Source: Paramarasmius palmivorus
Taxonomy: Eukaryota > Basidiomycota > Agaricomycetes > Agaricales > Marasmiaceae
Length of the DNA stretch: 64,000 nt
NCBI GenBank assembly: GCA_037176845.1
Contig: JAYKXP010000046.1
Span: 186,001 to 250,000, forward strand
Reading direction: 5' to 3'
A program made the translations under genes and the position numbers. The notes beneath the pieces were generated by a model, which was given only the letters and a program-made list of their open reading frames with translations, ran no database searches and had not been told where the DNA came from. This document shows positions 36,778-49,032 of this stretch, piece by piece. Each line of letters begins with the position of its first letter. Position 1 is the stretch's first letter.

Positions 36778-38996
36778 CGTCCAGGGCAGGGAGAGGATAT
36801 AATTAATCCCATAGAAGCCCGGATGGCATAAGCACAAAAAAGAGGTGAAAAGTTGAATCCCGACTAGCCAAAGATGACGATCGCGTTCCCCGGTCTCATG
36901 ATGTCCGGGATGAATCAGGACGCGTTCTGTCGCGCCTGCAGCTGCGGTTGCCCGCTTTGATAATAACACATCCAATAGAAAACAGGTAGCACGGCTAGAA
37001 TTAATTCAAATTGCAAAAGCGGAATACCTGCAAGAGACGGCATAAGTAAGACAAAGACAGTTTGGTCGGAGCACCCCGACTTGCCTTTGAAGGAAACGCA
37101 GGGAACATCCGATTAGCACCCTCATTCTCCAGTTCGTTTAGCTGCCGTCGAAAATCACCCTTTTTTTCCAAGACAAGGCGTCACGTTCAAGCAGGCAACA
37201 ATGAACTTGAAGTGCGAATGAAAGGACTTGTTGCTGCGGTACTCGTATCTAGGCAATGGGTGCTCAGGTACAAGTACGATGTATCGCTGTGCTGTGCATA
37301 TCGTCACAGGCCAGTAGACCACCAGAACCGTGCGAAGGGCATCTCAAGAAAAGATGCAGTGAGACTCTGTGAGACTCCGAGAGTGATCATAGGTCGGAAA
37401 GAGGGTGCGTCCTTTTGCCAAACAGTTCGAAAATGCCGGTCAGGAATAGAGGTCAAGAAATTTTCTGGGGGGCCTTCCAAAAGGGGCCAGAGTCCAGACC
37501 GTCGATTACTTATGTAATATGACGCAGCCGCTATCCGGCAATTTGATCATTCGTGTACTCTAAGTAGATCTGCGCTCCGACACCATCCAGTCCTTCAAAG
37601 CGTCTTGCAAGGGTTTCTCTGGGTTTCCGCAGTCGCAAATCAAACCGTATTATTTAAGCCCAGTGCTTGCATGGCTACAACTTGAATGAGTCGTGTTCAT
37701 AGCGAGATGGATGGACGAATGATCGATTATACATACTGTATTTCACCATACCTAAACCATTTTTCGACCAGGGGGGCTCCTAAGTTGACAATGAAGAGCT
37801 TGTGCATCACTCCTTGGACCTCGCGTCACCCGACATAAGGGAAAAATGAAGAATGTATCGGCCAACGCAGGAGACAAACCGAAGGTATGCTGCCTCATAC
37901 GAATTTGTGAGGCGTCGACGTGAGGGAGAAATCGGCTTTGACTCGAAGACAACAAATTCGGAAGTACCGCTGCTTGTTCAGCGAGCATTGAACACCTGAA
38001 ATGGTCATTTCGTCAGACTTTTGCGACAGATGAGTAGTAGAACACCTGGATAGAGACGCCTCTTATTCGCCCATAGACGTCGAGGTCGTTGGAGCCTCCA
38101 AACCTGAACCTGCGTCCTTGTAAAGTGACTACAAGGCGTGAAGGACGAATAAAGTCAATGGGGTGTAGGCAACGAGACATGAATGTCACCGATTTCTCTT
38201 CATTCGTGTCGCAGAATTACATGAAAGGAGTTATGCGGTCAGTTCTAATGGACTTGTGAGGACAGCATGAAGGAAACGAATATGTCTGACTTGACAATAG
38301 CGTCTCGTATCCTTGGGCATCTGAGCAGCTGTTTAGCTGTGCAAGGGGCTGAGACGTCCGTGAAGAGAACCTGTGCAGGTGCTTGATTGTTAGAAGTTGG
38401 ATTAGGAAGCACAACCTTGCTTACCGTAGCCTTGTTAGAATACTATGAACACATCATCCATGAGTTTGCAATCCCGGAGAAATAGAAACGCCAGAGCAAA
38501 GTCTTCGTCCTGGGCCACAGACCTCCGTGGAAGTAATGTTTAGGTTCATCAAGCCCTCCTGAGCTATCACGCGCACGCGTCGGCTTAGCATGGTTGGACT
38601 GGTGAACTGTTGTGAATGTTTGGTGAATGTCCGAGGTGAATGTCAGGCAATAAAAGCTTGACAGATTACCCTACTTCCCCGGGTGGTCATCATTGTGGGT
38701 CTAATCAAAGAGTGGTGTTTGTGGGGAAATGTATAGGTCAGGTCTTTTGGCAGCATGCCTGGTCTCGTAAGTGTCTGCCCTGGTGACTAGTCTAGTCGTT
38801 GAACATTCAGTACAAACTCCAGATGGAATTACTTTTTCACGCACCTCTACAGCATTCACCCTTCAGCTCCTTCGGCTTTCGATGGAAGAGACATGAGTAT
38901 CGCCGATCAAACTTCTAATGTGATTGCTTGTTCAAGCACCTTTTATCAACCTTGACAAGAAATCCAAAAACATATGCTGAAAATTTCGTAGAAAGG

Positions 38997-39109
38997 AGTG
39001 CCCAGGGAGGACTCGAACTGAGAGGTGGTGGTTTGGCTGAGATATTTTCAGGAAGCGGAGTTACCATGTCACCACGTGGCAGCAGAAAGAGCGCTCGACC
39101 CTGAGCACT
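38997..39109. repeat. Imperfect inverted repeat with a Pol III B-box-like element
   Basis: AGTGCCCAGGG at 38997-39007 pairs with CCCTGAGCACT at 39099-39109 (10 of 11 positions; the remaining pair becomes G-T on the minus strand). Just inside the left arm, 39009-39019 read on the minus strand is AGTTCGAGTCC, close to the tRNA B-box consensus. The 91-base interior does not fold into a normal D arm or anticodon arm as far as I can see, so this is not called a tRNA. A tRNA-derived SINE relic or tRNA pseudogene is possible. Confidence 0.35.
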
Positions 39110-39789
39110 CTTTGCCTCCGTCCACAACCTTCATCACGAGCTAAATTTAGTAGACGCCGCCACACGCAAGGCGTCGCTGTGACAGTCAACGACAGAGCTA
39201 CGAGCACCACTCCTATATGCTTTTGTTGTCTTGCAGGCTATCTTGGGATATAGGACTAAAGTCTCTGGGTCAATCGGTGACCTAGACCTAGACCGCACAA
39301 GATTCGACATCATGCATCAAAAAGGAGGCTAGCATTGCACAAACTGGGACAGGGCACAGAGCTAGAAACAAACTACGTCTTCAAGGCTTCCTAGCTCTAG
39401 ACCTTCGAAAGAACTATTCGGTGCTCTCGACTGATGATGATTTAGAGGTAGTGTGGATTGGTGGCGTTGAATCGAAGCAGCTATTGCACTATCTGTATGT
39501 GATACATGCGCAAAAATACTCTGGACGCCAACAGATTGTATTCCAAGCCCCTTTGGGAGCGCGCGTGGGATCAACCACGCCAACGATTTTCTCTGAGGGC
39601 TTTTGGCCGTTCGCTAGCGGTTAGTTGTGCCCAACGGGACCAATCAAGTAACGCAGGCTGTCACCGCTTTGAAAAGTATCCATACACCCTGACCTGCCCT
39701 AGTTCCTTTTCTGATTTATATCCCTCATTTCTGTTTCTTTCCATTCCTAAATTCTCCCTTTCCCTGCTCCCATCACCACCATCAACACT

Positions 39790-42700
39790 ATGGTCGGCCA
39801 AGCGTCCGAGAAACCCATGGCAAATTCACCTCAGCTCGAGGAGGAAATCGCTTATGCGCGTGCGGTTGCCTTTCCTGACGCCCAACCTGGTCATGACGAG
39901 AAACCTACGGGCGGAATGCGCCCCAAAGGTGTCGAGGTCAAGAGAACGCTGACACAGGAAGACAGGGATCTGGCAGCGGCGGGTTACGAACATCTCGAAG
40001 AGCAGAAGACCAAAAAGAGCCAGAAGGAGAGCGATCTCGGCAACGTCGACATTCATGAGCATACGATTCCCATTGACCTCTTGGGCGAGAAGCTCGAAAC
40101 CTCCATCGACACCAAGGACCCCGCCCAGTCTTATGGCCTCACAGCGGCAGAGGCCAAAGCTCGCCTTGCAAACAATGGACCCAACGTTCTCACTCCTCCA
40201 AAAAAAAAGTCTGCTTTGAGAAAGGTGAGATGTTTCAATGTCTTTCTAGATCTCACACAATAAATCTGATCATTTCCTTTCGACAGTACTTTGATCGCCT
40301 AATGACCATGTTCAATATCTTATTGATCGTCGCCGGTATCTTAGAATATATTTTACTTGGCATCGACTTCAAGGTGCGTAGATCCTCCCTATATGGAATA
40401 TCAGAGTACTTATTGGGTCATAGGACAACTTCGCGAACACGTATCTGGGAGGAATACTGATTGCGGTAGCTTTCCTCAACGCGTTCATCGATTGGTATCA
40501 GATCCAGAAGTCCGAAGCAATCCTCGCTTCTTTCCTCGCCATGATCCCTCCTTCATGTCACGTCTCGAGAGAAGGCACGCTTACATCTATTCCTGCTGCC
40601 GATCTAGTCAATGGTGATGTTGTACTTGTGGTATGTTTAGGTTCATATCCGTTACATGCGCTCATCTTGCCTTGATAGCGTGTCGGTGACAAGACACCCG
40701 CCGATCTGGTCATTTTTGCTGCTACTGATCTCAAGGTCGACAACAGCAGTCTGACTGGCGAGTCAGAACCTCAGGAACGGCGGGCTCTCTTGAAAGGCGC
40801 TGTCGGACGTCCAGTCGAAGCGGAGAACCTGATCTTCAATTCCACTCTGATCGTCAATGGTGAAGGCTGGGGAAGTAAGTGCCTCTGCTGTTCGTCTTTG
40901 TGCCATTGTTCTCATTACTCCTAGTCGTCGTCAGAACTGGCGATCATACGTTGATTGGGCAAGTCGCCAAGCTTACCTCTGGAGAAGAAGGCAACGAAGC
41001 TCCTCTTGCGAAGGAAATGTATGTTGAATCATCTACCTCGTCTCAATACTCGACCTCAGCTGAGCCAAACCCTTTTAGCGGCCGCTTTGTCATTCAAGTC
41101 TCATGCATCGCCGTTATTTTCGCTATCGTCTTCTTCGTGGTTGGCCTCACCACCGTGTACAAAGGAAGGGTAGCTTTGACTGTAACCTTTGCGGTATCGA
41201 TTTTGGTGGCGTTTGTACCTGAAGGTCTGCCATCTGTGGTTACACTTCTTCTTTCGATCGCGGCGAAGAGAATGGCTGCTCAGAATGTATTGGTCAAAGA
41301 CTTGCAGGGTGTTGAGACGCTGGGTGCGTTATACTCCGTCACTATCAACATAATAAATCCATGCTTACATCGTTTTCCAGGCTCCTTGACGCTTCTTGCA
41401 ACTGATAAGACCGGCACATTGACTCGTAACCAGATGACGGTATGTCTTCCTGTCTCTCCATTGATGATGATGGTGACACATTCACCTACAGGTCACCAAC
41501 CTCTGGAATGGTACCCAAATGCTTTCAGCTTTCCAGTCTAACAATGATGAAGAAGGTGTTTCCAAGTTCTCGATAGATGTTCCCGGAATGAAGGAAATGG
41601 TCGACATCGCCACCTTGAACTCTCGGGTCAAGTTTGACAAGGCCGATATACCTTTCGACCAGAGACAAATTCTTGGCGATGCGACTGAGACGGGCCTTAC
41701 GAGGTTTGCGGGAAGGAGTTTAGGCCCAGATTATGATACCCATGTTAAGAAATTTGGGAAGGTGTTCGAAGGTCGGTATTCTGCGCACGCCATGCTTCTA
41801 TGAAGCTAATTCGGGTATTACCAGTACCGTTCAATTCGACTAATAAATGGGCTTTGGTCATCGTAAGTGGCGTATGTTGTAGAGATCCTTTGGGTGCTAA
41901 CCGAAATTGGCAGCTCTCAAAACCGCACAACAACGGCGTTTTGACCTCGTACATCAAAGGCGCACCTGAGAGAGTCCTTGCCAAGTGCTCCACGTACATC
42001 AAGGATGGAGAGGTCGCCCCCATCACTGATGATTTCAGAACCGCGTACGACGAGGCTTACAACGTACGCTGTGTTCGTGCAGACATTGCCCCCTTACTGA
42101 ACTCTTTTCTAGTACATGGCCTCCCGTGGCCACCGTGTCATCGCTTGTGCTCAGTCCCTTCTCCCTGGCGATCAATATCCCGTTGATCATGCCTTCTCAA
42201 AGACCGATGGTCAATATCCTTCATCCGACTACTGTTTCGTTGGCCTCGTCAGCTTGGAAGATCCTCCGAAACATGGTGTACGTGAGGCCATTGGTACTCT
42301 TCGCTTAGCTGGCATCAAAGTTATGATGGTAACTGGTGACCACCCCAAGACCGCTGAGGCAATTGCAAGGAAGATCAATTTGATTTTGGGTGATACAAGA
42401 GAGACGCTGGCTGCGAAGACCGGAAGGCCAATCGAGGAGATCTATGACGACGAGGTGGATGCGGTCGTAGTTCATGGTGACGATATAGACGCGCTGCAGG
42501 GTTGGCAGTGGGATCAGAGTACGTTTAACTGGATATTCCTGGTTCAGATACTGATGATTTTCTTCCGTTCTTAGTTTTCGCTAAGCAAGAAATAGTGTTC
42601 GCCAGGACTTCGCCCAAACATAAACTCGAGATTGTAAAGCGCGCCCAGGCCCTTGGACATATTGTTGGAGTGACCGGAGACGGTGTCAACGATTCTCCGG

Positions 42701-44321
42701 CTCTCAAGAAGGCTGATCTCGGTATCGCAATGAATATGTCGGGTTCGGACGTCTCGAAGGAAGCTGCGAAGATGATTCTTCTTGATGATAACTTTGCTTC
42801 AACAGTTAGTAAGTATCATCTCATCATTTCATAGTTCCGGTACTGATGCATTTTACAGAGGGTGTGGCTGAAGGCAGACAGATCTTTGTTAACCTCAAGC
42901 GATCTATCCAGTAAGCCATATGATTCTAGTCACAGTATAGTCGGTGACGATTCATCGTTCAGATACACGATCACCCACAGTACACCTGAGGTCATTCCTC
43001 AATTGCTTTGTATGTTTAGCGCATGGCATGACTTCAGAGGCTTTAACTAATATTGATCCTCAGACGTTGTCGTCCCCATACCGTTACCTCTGTCTGCTAT
43101 CCTTATTCTAGTCATTGGTATGCTTCTCCTTATCACATTTTGAGGTCCTCACTGACTCAACATGTTAGATCTTGGATTCGAGCTCTTCGTTGCTGTGAGT
43201 TTAAAGGTTGAGCTACGAAGTTATACTCATTGACTCTGGTTATTAGCTTTCTTTTGCATGGGACAAACCAGAGACTCAAGACGGATTGATGAGAATGACA
43301 CCCCGGAAACCTGGTATGTCGTGCAGCCTCATAATGCAAACCGGACGGTATTGACTTTCAGCCCGTAGTCAACGAGCGATCTATCACGTCCCTCAAAAAG
43401 CGCGCTTTACGCCGCACAAAGACTCTACGACGAGACAGCGAAACGCAACAAACCATTCATCCTAGTCGAATCTCTAAGCTCTTCAGCAAGATCAAGGAGC
43501 CTTTTACTCGTGTTTTCTGGGAGGACTTGATGGAGGAGACTGACGACGAGAAGCTGGTAGACGCCAAGTTGCTCAGTTATTCGTATTTGGAAGCTGGGAT
43601 GATTGAATGCATTGGCTCGTGAGTCTTAAGCTCAGCGCTTATGCTGTGGCAAATTGGGCTGACCCGCTATATATAGGCTTGTCGCTTACTTCGTGGTGTT
43701 CTGGGTCAACGGATTTTCACCTAGCGATCTACGCGTTGCTCAGCAAGACGGAGGATACTTCGAAAAAGGAAGCCCAGACTTTATAAACGGTCGTGGACAG
43801 CGTATCAATGCTGATAAGCAGATTGACGCTCTCGGTCAAGCCCAATCCATTGGTGAGCATTCTATAAGGCCTATGTAGCGTTTCGCTAACCTGGACGTCC
43901 AGTATACCTATCCATATTCATCATCCAGTGCTTCAACGTATTCGCTGTCAAGGCCAAGCTCTCCTTCCCCTTCGGCAAATCGATCATTGGGAACAAATGG
44001 AACTTTGCCGGAATCCTCGCGGGCGCTTGCTTGGGCATGTTCATCATCTACACTCCACCACTCCATGTTGTCTTTGGCGGTTCCTTCCATTTGTCTCCAT
44101 TGTACTGGCTAATCCCGATGGCGTTTGGCGTGGTCCTACTGGTATGGGCGTCGATAAGGGTGGTGCTACTGAGGAAATCGATACAAAATGCCAGGGTGAA
44201 GGATATCAAAGGGTTGATGATGTGTGAGTGTCAGCTATACTGCGTTCTCTAAGGCATATGCACTGACTCTTTCTCGATAGTCCCGACGATGAGAACAATG
44301 AGTATGCGTTCACGACATTAG
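39790..44321 (+). CDS. P-type cation ATPase, Na,K-ATPase alpha-like (type IIC)
   Basis: Membrane pump driven by ATP; likely moves Na+ and K+ or H+ across the plasma or an internal membrane. From the ATG at 39790 ([15 protein letters not shown]) a long acidic cytosolic N-terminus leads to [20 protein letters not shown]. Landmarks in order: TM1 [16 protein letters not shown], actuator motif [14 protein letters not shown]4 [12 protein letters not shown], phosphorylation site [13 protein letters not shown] (about 41405-41440), nucleotide-binding [24 protein letters not shown], hinge [20 protein letters not shown], and TM5-6 [15 protein letters not shown] / [18 protein letters not shown]. Four more C-terminal helices follow, to [18 protein letters not shown]. 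The pump Glu residues of M4 (PEG) and M5 (TPE) and the first M6 Asp (IDLG) are kept; the second M6 acidic position is Glu. About 15 introns. The last is read GTGAGT to GATAG, ending [12 protein letters not shown]; another donor would extend the tail. Confidence 0.9.
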
Positions 44322-44578
44322 ATTATAACGACTTAACGACCTGCTCCCTATTTCGTGACTGGCGTTCGATATGTCAACACATTTTCGGTTGGATGAAGTT
44401 GTCAGGAGAAGTCTATGATATACCATTGACCGTACACGACCTATTTAGATATGAAAAAAGGAACGATCTCTTCAGAGGGAAATTATTGAGTTACAATACA
44501 GCAGCATATTACAGCACTAGAAAACAAGGATTATAAAGCTACAAAGGGCACCACGTCTACTTGGTCTCTACGAGAAAA

Positions 44579-45713
44579 TCACCATAGGCCGAGCAGATGT
44601 GCTTCGCCACCAACTTCTCGGATGCGCTTTTGTGCATCTTCAACCTGTTTTGCCCATCCATTTTCGTCTGATACCCCATCTAACCCGCCTTCTGAGATTC
44701 TTTTCACTTCTACAAAATATACATCGTTGAACGGTACACCGTCCAGTGCAGGTCGACGGTCTATCCGCTCAACGTGAAGTCGTATTGATGTGATCAAAGT
44801 AGCGATATCGATATGGTGACAAGGGTTCGTTTGGCCGTTCCTATTGGTCTTCTGAGAGTAGGGGCCAATTCGAAGTAAAGCCTTCGCTGGGGAGGAAGTT
44901 GTTGACGCGGGAAGTCGAACTTTAGAGTTCTTTGCGAGGAGGTAGAAACGAGTGAAGTTGGCTAGGGTTTCGATGAGGTATCATTTCAGTCAGGCTACTG
45001 CGAAACGTACTTTGTTCGTCCTGAATGCCTTCATGTAGCACCTCCAACCCCTCGAACATCTTGATACACATCTTGGAGCAAATAGCAGCATGGTCAGCTG
45101 GTAACTCGAGAAGCGCTTTAGCTGCTGCTGCAGTCGAAGGTGTCTTTCTCGTCGCTGCCTGGGGGAGATGTTCCGATATAAAGCCTCTACACTGTCCCAG
45201 TGCCTAAAAGTCGCTGTTAGCCTTAGCCGCTAAAAGATGAAGAGACGACGCACTTGCTCATGGCTCATGACACAAACGATATCTGAAAGCTTCACCCCCT
45301 CTCGAACGACGAGGCAATGCTGAACCTTGAGGGACACATCTCCACATACAAACCCATCCCGAACGTGTCGCAAAGCATCGTACGTCTCGACTACAGGTCC
45401 AAAAATCGTGTTTTCTTGTGGTATGATCCCAAAGTCGACTTCACCGAGAGAATCGAAAACAGCTATCGCAAAAGGGTATGAGTATGGCCTTCCAAGAACA
45501 GTCCATTATACCCACCTGATATACTGCTTTTCTCACGAAACTCGACGGTTTCGTTGAAGCGTTCGTAGGCCACCTGTTTATTGTATTCAGTTTACGGAGG
45601 ATCCGCAAAGTGTTGATATATACCTGGTGAGAATATGTACCCAAGGGTCCCAAGAAAGCCACTTTGTAAGGCTGGTCGTTGACAGGGGTGCCGTTCACGG
45701 GTCCGAGAGCCAT
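44579..45713 (-). CDS. PHA2: Prephenate dehydratase (phenylalanine biosynthesis)
   Basis: Converts prephenate to phenylpyruvate, the committed step to phenylalanine. It starts MALGPVNGTPVNDQPYKVAF with GPLGTYSHQ, the N-terminal substrate-site segment; introns then join VAYERFNETVEF, VFDSLGEVDFGIIPQENT, GPVVETYDALRHV, SLKVQHCLVVREG, SDIVCVMSHEQ, ALGQCRGFI, TRKTPSTAAAAKALLELPAD, HAAICSK and the catalytic NFTRFYLLAK motif. The C-terminal half should be an ACT regulatory domain; a decayed version of the phenylalanine-binding ESRP motif reads DRRP (HVERIDRRPALDG), followed by NDVYFVEVKR. It ends EAHLLGLW. About six short introns. The neighbours are an ATPase and GH7 copy C and suggest no operon-like link. 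Confidence 0.9.
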
Positions 45714-46145
45714 TGCAAGGTAATCGAGGGATTTTTTGAGCGGACTGGTTGCGTCGAACGTGTTCTGGGGGTTATAAGAAAGCCCTCCGTTAGTATCGTA
45801 AATTATACATAGCTCGCTTCAACGAGCAAGCCGGTGATGACGGTGGGGCCGAAATTCAAGCTGAAGTGGGTCGGCCGAAGCAGAAGTGGTAGCATCGGCT
45901 ATAGAACACAAAAGAATCGAAGGGGAGATTTCACAAAGTCGATTTCACAAAGTCGTATTCGTCTCTTGTTACTAGTACATGTAAACTGACTACAAAACAG
46001 TATCGCAACCCAGGTATAAGATACTGCCAATGGAGGAAACAAGAACAACCAACAACCTTTCTACAAACTATGCAACTGTTTGCCAGGCGGCTGTGATCAT
46101 CCACATTCAGTTGCGTTATAATAAGACTCTGGGAGAACGTACCGA
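45714..46145. other. Intergenic region between PHA2 and GH7 copy C
   Basis: About 430 bases containing the PHA2 promoter and the 3' untranslated region of copy C. A short direct duplication TTTCACAAAGTCG occurs at about 45930-45955. No gene is seen. Confidence 0.5.
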
Positions 46146-47892
46146 TTAGTGGCCGTAGGTGGAACCGATTGGGCCGGTTTTAATGTTCGAGAATGCTACG
46201 GATGCAGATGCGTGTTGGGACTCGACGGTCTGAGGGTCACCGGAGTCAGCGCTGCAAGTACCACGAGCAACACCTGGAGTGGAAGCATCCTTGTCGAGCG
46301 GGTAGTTGGAGTCGAGCCAGAGCATCTCGGCTTCATGGTCATCCCAAAGACTCATGACCAACACCATTCCACGGGAGAAGGCTTCGCCCATAACAGCAAG
46401 TCCTCCCCTGTCAGCGAAGGAGTTGGTGTCACCGAAAGCCTGCTTTTGCTGGTTGCAGTATTCGTCGGTAACGGAGTCAAATGCATCCATTCCTGGGACG
46501 TTGACTTTCGAGTTCTGAATAACCTGTCCGTTCTGAACATACAGACGACGGATCTCAGTTAGTGTCCCGGAGGTAGAGTTGTTGTTGGTGATGAATTGGG
46601 TGACGACAGTGAATTTAGAGTTGGTGTTGACGGTCTTGCCAGGCCCGAGGAAGCTTGTGTCTCCCATACGGAAGGAGTTGAAGTCGCAACCATCCTTGTC
46701 ACAGAGACCGTCATATCGTTCGTCGCCGTCACCACAGTCGGTACCTACGTTGAGTTCGGATCAGTGTTATCGAGAATGAAACTGAACGGACGTATTACCT
46801 GTGCAGCGAGTCTGACCAGCGCCAGTGCCTCGGCAGACGTGGGGAGTGTAAGCAGCAGCATTGTTGTTTGCCTCCTGTTTGAAAAGAGGACGTTTAGCAC
46901 TAGTACCAAGGAATCAGTTCAATTAACTGACCCAAATGTCCATTTCGTTACAGCAGGAACCAGCTGTGCCACTGCCTGCATTCGAATCAGAGCTTGAAGG
47001 CGCCCAGCCCTCTACGTTGGCCTGAGAAGAACGTCAGCGGGCGAAAGCGAACAAGGACGTGATACATACCTCGCCAGCGATGAACTTGAGATCATGAGGA
47101 CATTGGGTGTCACAGTATCCAGTTCCGTACTTGGCACCAGCCTTGTTGTTGCCAGTCAAACCACCGTCTGGAAGCATTTCAACAAAGTACAAAGCTCCGT
47201 TAAGACCGCAAGGCAAGTTGGACATATCGACGTCAAAGGTGAACTCCTGGTTGAGGAGGTTGAACATCTTGTACTTGGAGTCGGACGAGTCCATCAAGTA
47301 GACACGGGAACCGATATTCTTCCCCTGAGACTGGGTGACGAACTTCAATGTAAGGGCATTTCCGGACGTGGTAATACCGTAGGTGCCGCTGTAGTCTGCA
47401 CCATCGAGCGCACAGTTCTGAGCGCAGGCAGTGTTGTCCGGGCAGAGCGAGGTATCCCAGGTGTTACCTAGAAACAGGCAAGTAAGAAGAGCGGCAAAAC
47501 GCTTCATGGAATGCTACTCGCCGGTGTAGCAGTTGGTGAAGCCACTTTAGGTAATGTTAGCCAGACAACGCGTAGAAACTACGAGGTACGTACGAGGTAC
47601 TGTGGAGCCATCTAGAAAGGAATAAGTCATTCCTTTGCGTGCCGTAGCAAGTAGGTCAGCTTACCTCCAGTTACTGTCGAGCACGACTGAGCCCTGCTGA
47701 GTGCTGCAACTACCACCAGCCGAGCATTGAGAATAGGTGAGCTTGGGGTGATTCTCAGCCGTGTTCGTTCCAACTATTTTGACTGCGTTCAACACCCGAC
47801 CAATGACAGCATTAAAATGATCATTCACCTTGTTGCCCAACGGCGCCAATGGCGAGGAGAGCAAGAGAGAGGAGGGATGCTTTGGGGAACAT
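46146..47892 (-). CDS. cel7: GH7 cellobiohydrolase (Cel7 type), copy C, with a GC-AG intron
   Basis: Third secreted GH7 cellobiohydrolase. Start at 47892: [19 protein letters not shown], a signal peptide almost identical to copy A. The first intron (GTGAAT to AAATAG) restores [19 protein letters not shown]. Catalytic NEMDIW/EAN is intact, split by the conserved intron at about 46877-46932. The exon 47086-47467 carries [18 protein letters not shown]. In this copy the intron inside NCYTG/NTW (47468-47521, 54 nt) has a GC donor (GCGAGT), where copy A has GTACGT; reading it as GC-AG keeps the frame. Without splicing a stop appears at once. The protein ends GPIGSTYGH, without linker or CBM1. Seven introns are inferred. 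A TATA box (47961-47967) is 69 bases upstream of the ATG. Confidence 0.93.
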
Positions 47893-49032
47893 TCCGAATA
47901 CCTGGGAGTCGCTGAACCTGAGAGGGTGACCTGAGGTTTCCAGCTGGTCATCCTTCCAGCCTTTATACCATAACGATGCGGAAAAACACTGGATGCAGCG
48001 CTATGTAGCAGTATAGAAAAGGAATAATCCAAGATGCTTTCTAGAGCGTTTCAGCAGGTGGTGGTATTTTTGGAAGGATGCCAGACCCGAAGTCCATCCG
48101 TAGTCCTAAAACGTAACCCAGGGCACAAGACCTGTGCGTATCGACATATGGAGGGTCGTGCTATCTATCAATAACCATGAGAGATAACGGCCATATGAGG
48201 AACAGTGTTGAAGGGGTTTCAGGGCGTTGCAAGGTCAAAATTTATGGTGTGAAGAGCGTTCAAAGGTGTCATTGGAGACAGAGTCATTCAGAGCCTTCCC
48301 AGTCGCGAACAGATACTTGACCACGAAGAACCAATTTGATTAGATATATTGAAAAACCAGGACATGCTGATCCTACTCACCACTCGCCCCGTAGACCCGA
48401 ACCTGTAATTGAGCCGGAACATCCGTCCCAATGACGCATTCCCATGAACGTTCTAGATACAAGCGTTCTCGGACTTGACGTCCAGAAAAGCGAGGTATTC
48501 AATAATCCGAAAAGGCACACTTTCAAAATTGATGATAGCAGTTACGGCGGAAAAAGGCTTCAGATTCTGGAATACTCTGCAATTAGTGATTTTGGTCCTC
48601 CTTTCCTGAAATGTATGCGCGTGGCGCACCTTGAGATCTATAGGTCCTGGATCCGTACCTGCCAGGCACATCCAACAGAGACAACCGCGAAAGTGAGGAG
48701 GGTCAGAGTAAGGATGACTCGAGCGAACTGTTACACAAGCCAGTTCAAAGTTCCCACGAATGTTGGTCTCATCTATTCTTCGCCTCGTATACATTGAGCA
48801 CAACATTAGAGCATTGAAAGCCTTGAATTGATTGAAAAGATACACGTAAAGTACAAATGATTCAATGGTTTAGCCTATTTCTCTTCATCCGCGTGCAATT
48901 GACCCACTACTCAGTAAACTCTCAAGTGCAGAGTAGACAGTCCTATTAGTACACGAGAATGGTGCTATTTTCTGTGCAGAACTGTGGTAACATCAGTATA
49001 CCAGTTAAACGAGGGAAACGTTAGTCGTACAT
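47893..49032. other. Intergenic region between GH7 copies C and D
   Basis: About 1.1 kb: the promoter of copy C and the 3' region of copy D. Two overlapping open frames (48444-48797 plus, 48453-48845 minus) have no domain signature and are not called. Confidence 0.5.
47961..47967 (-). promoter_or_regulatory. TATA box of GH7 cellobiohydrolase C
   Basis: On the minus strand TATAAAG is found 69 bases before the ATG at 47892. Confidence 0.55.

Larger units (their letters stand above)
36582..39789. other. 3.2-kb gene-free stretch with a tRNA-like inverted repeat
   Basis: No supported gene. The longest open frame (37062-37517, plus) has no domain and an unnatural composition. The stretch includes the DPBB gene promoter, a TTTAAGCC-type AT-rich area near 37650, the inverted repeat described separately at 38997-39109, and a pyrimidine-rich region (39690-39780) just before the ATPase start, common in fungal promoters. 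Confidence 0.5.

Noticed and set aside
37062..37517. Open frame of 151 codons
   Set aside because: No domain, no intron support, composition unlike the other proteins here, and no promoter signal; probably chance.
47034..47507. Apparent start of a GH7 protein at 47507 in copy C
   Set aside because: The leading residues come from reading through the GC-AG intron. The real start is the signal peptide at 47892, and the exon itself begins at 47467.
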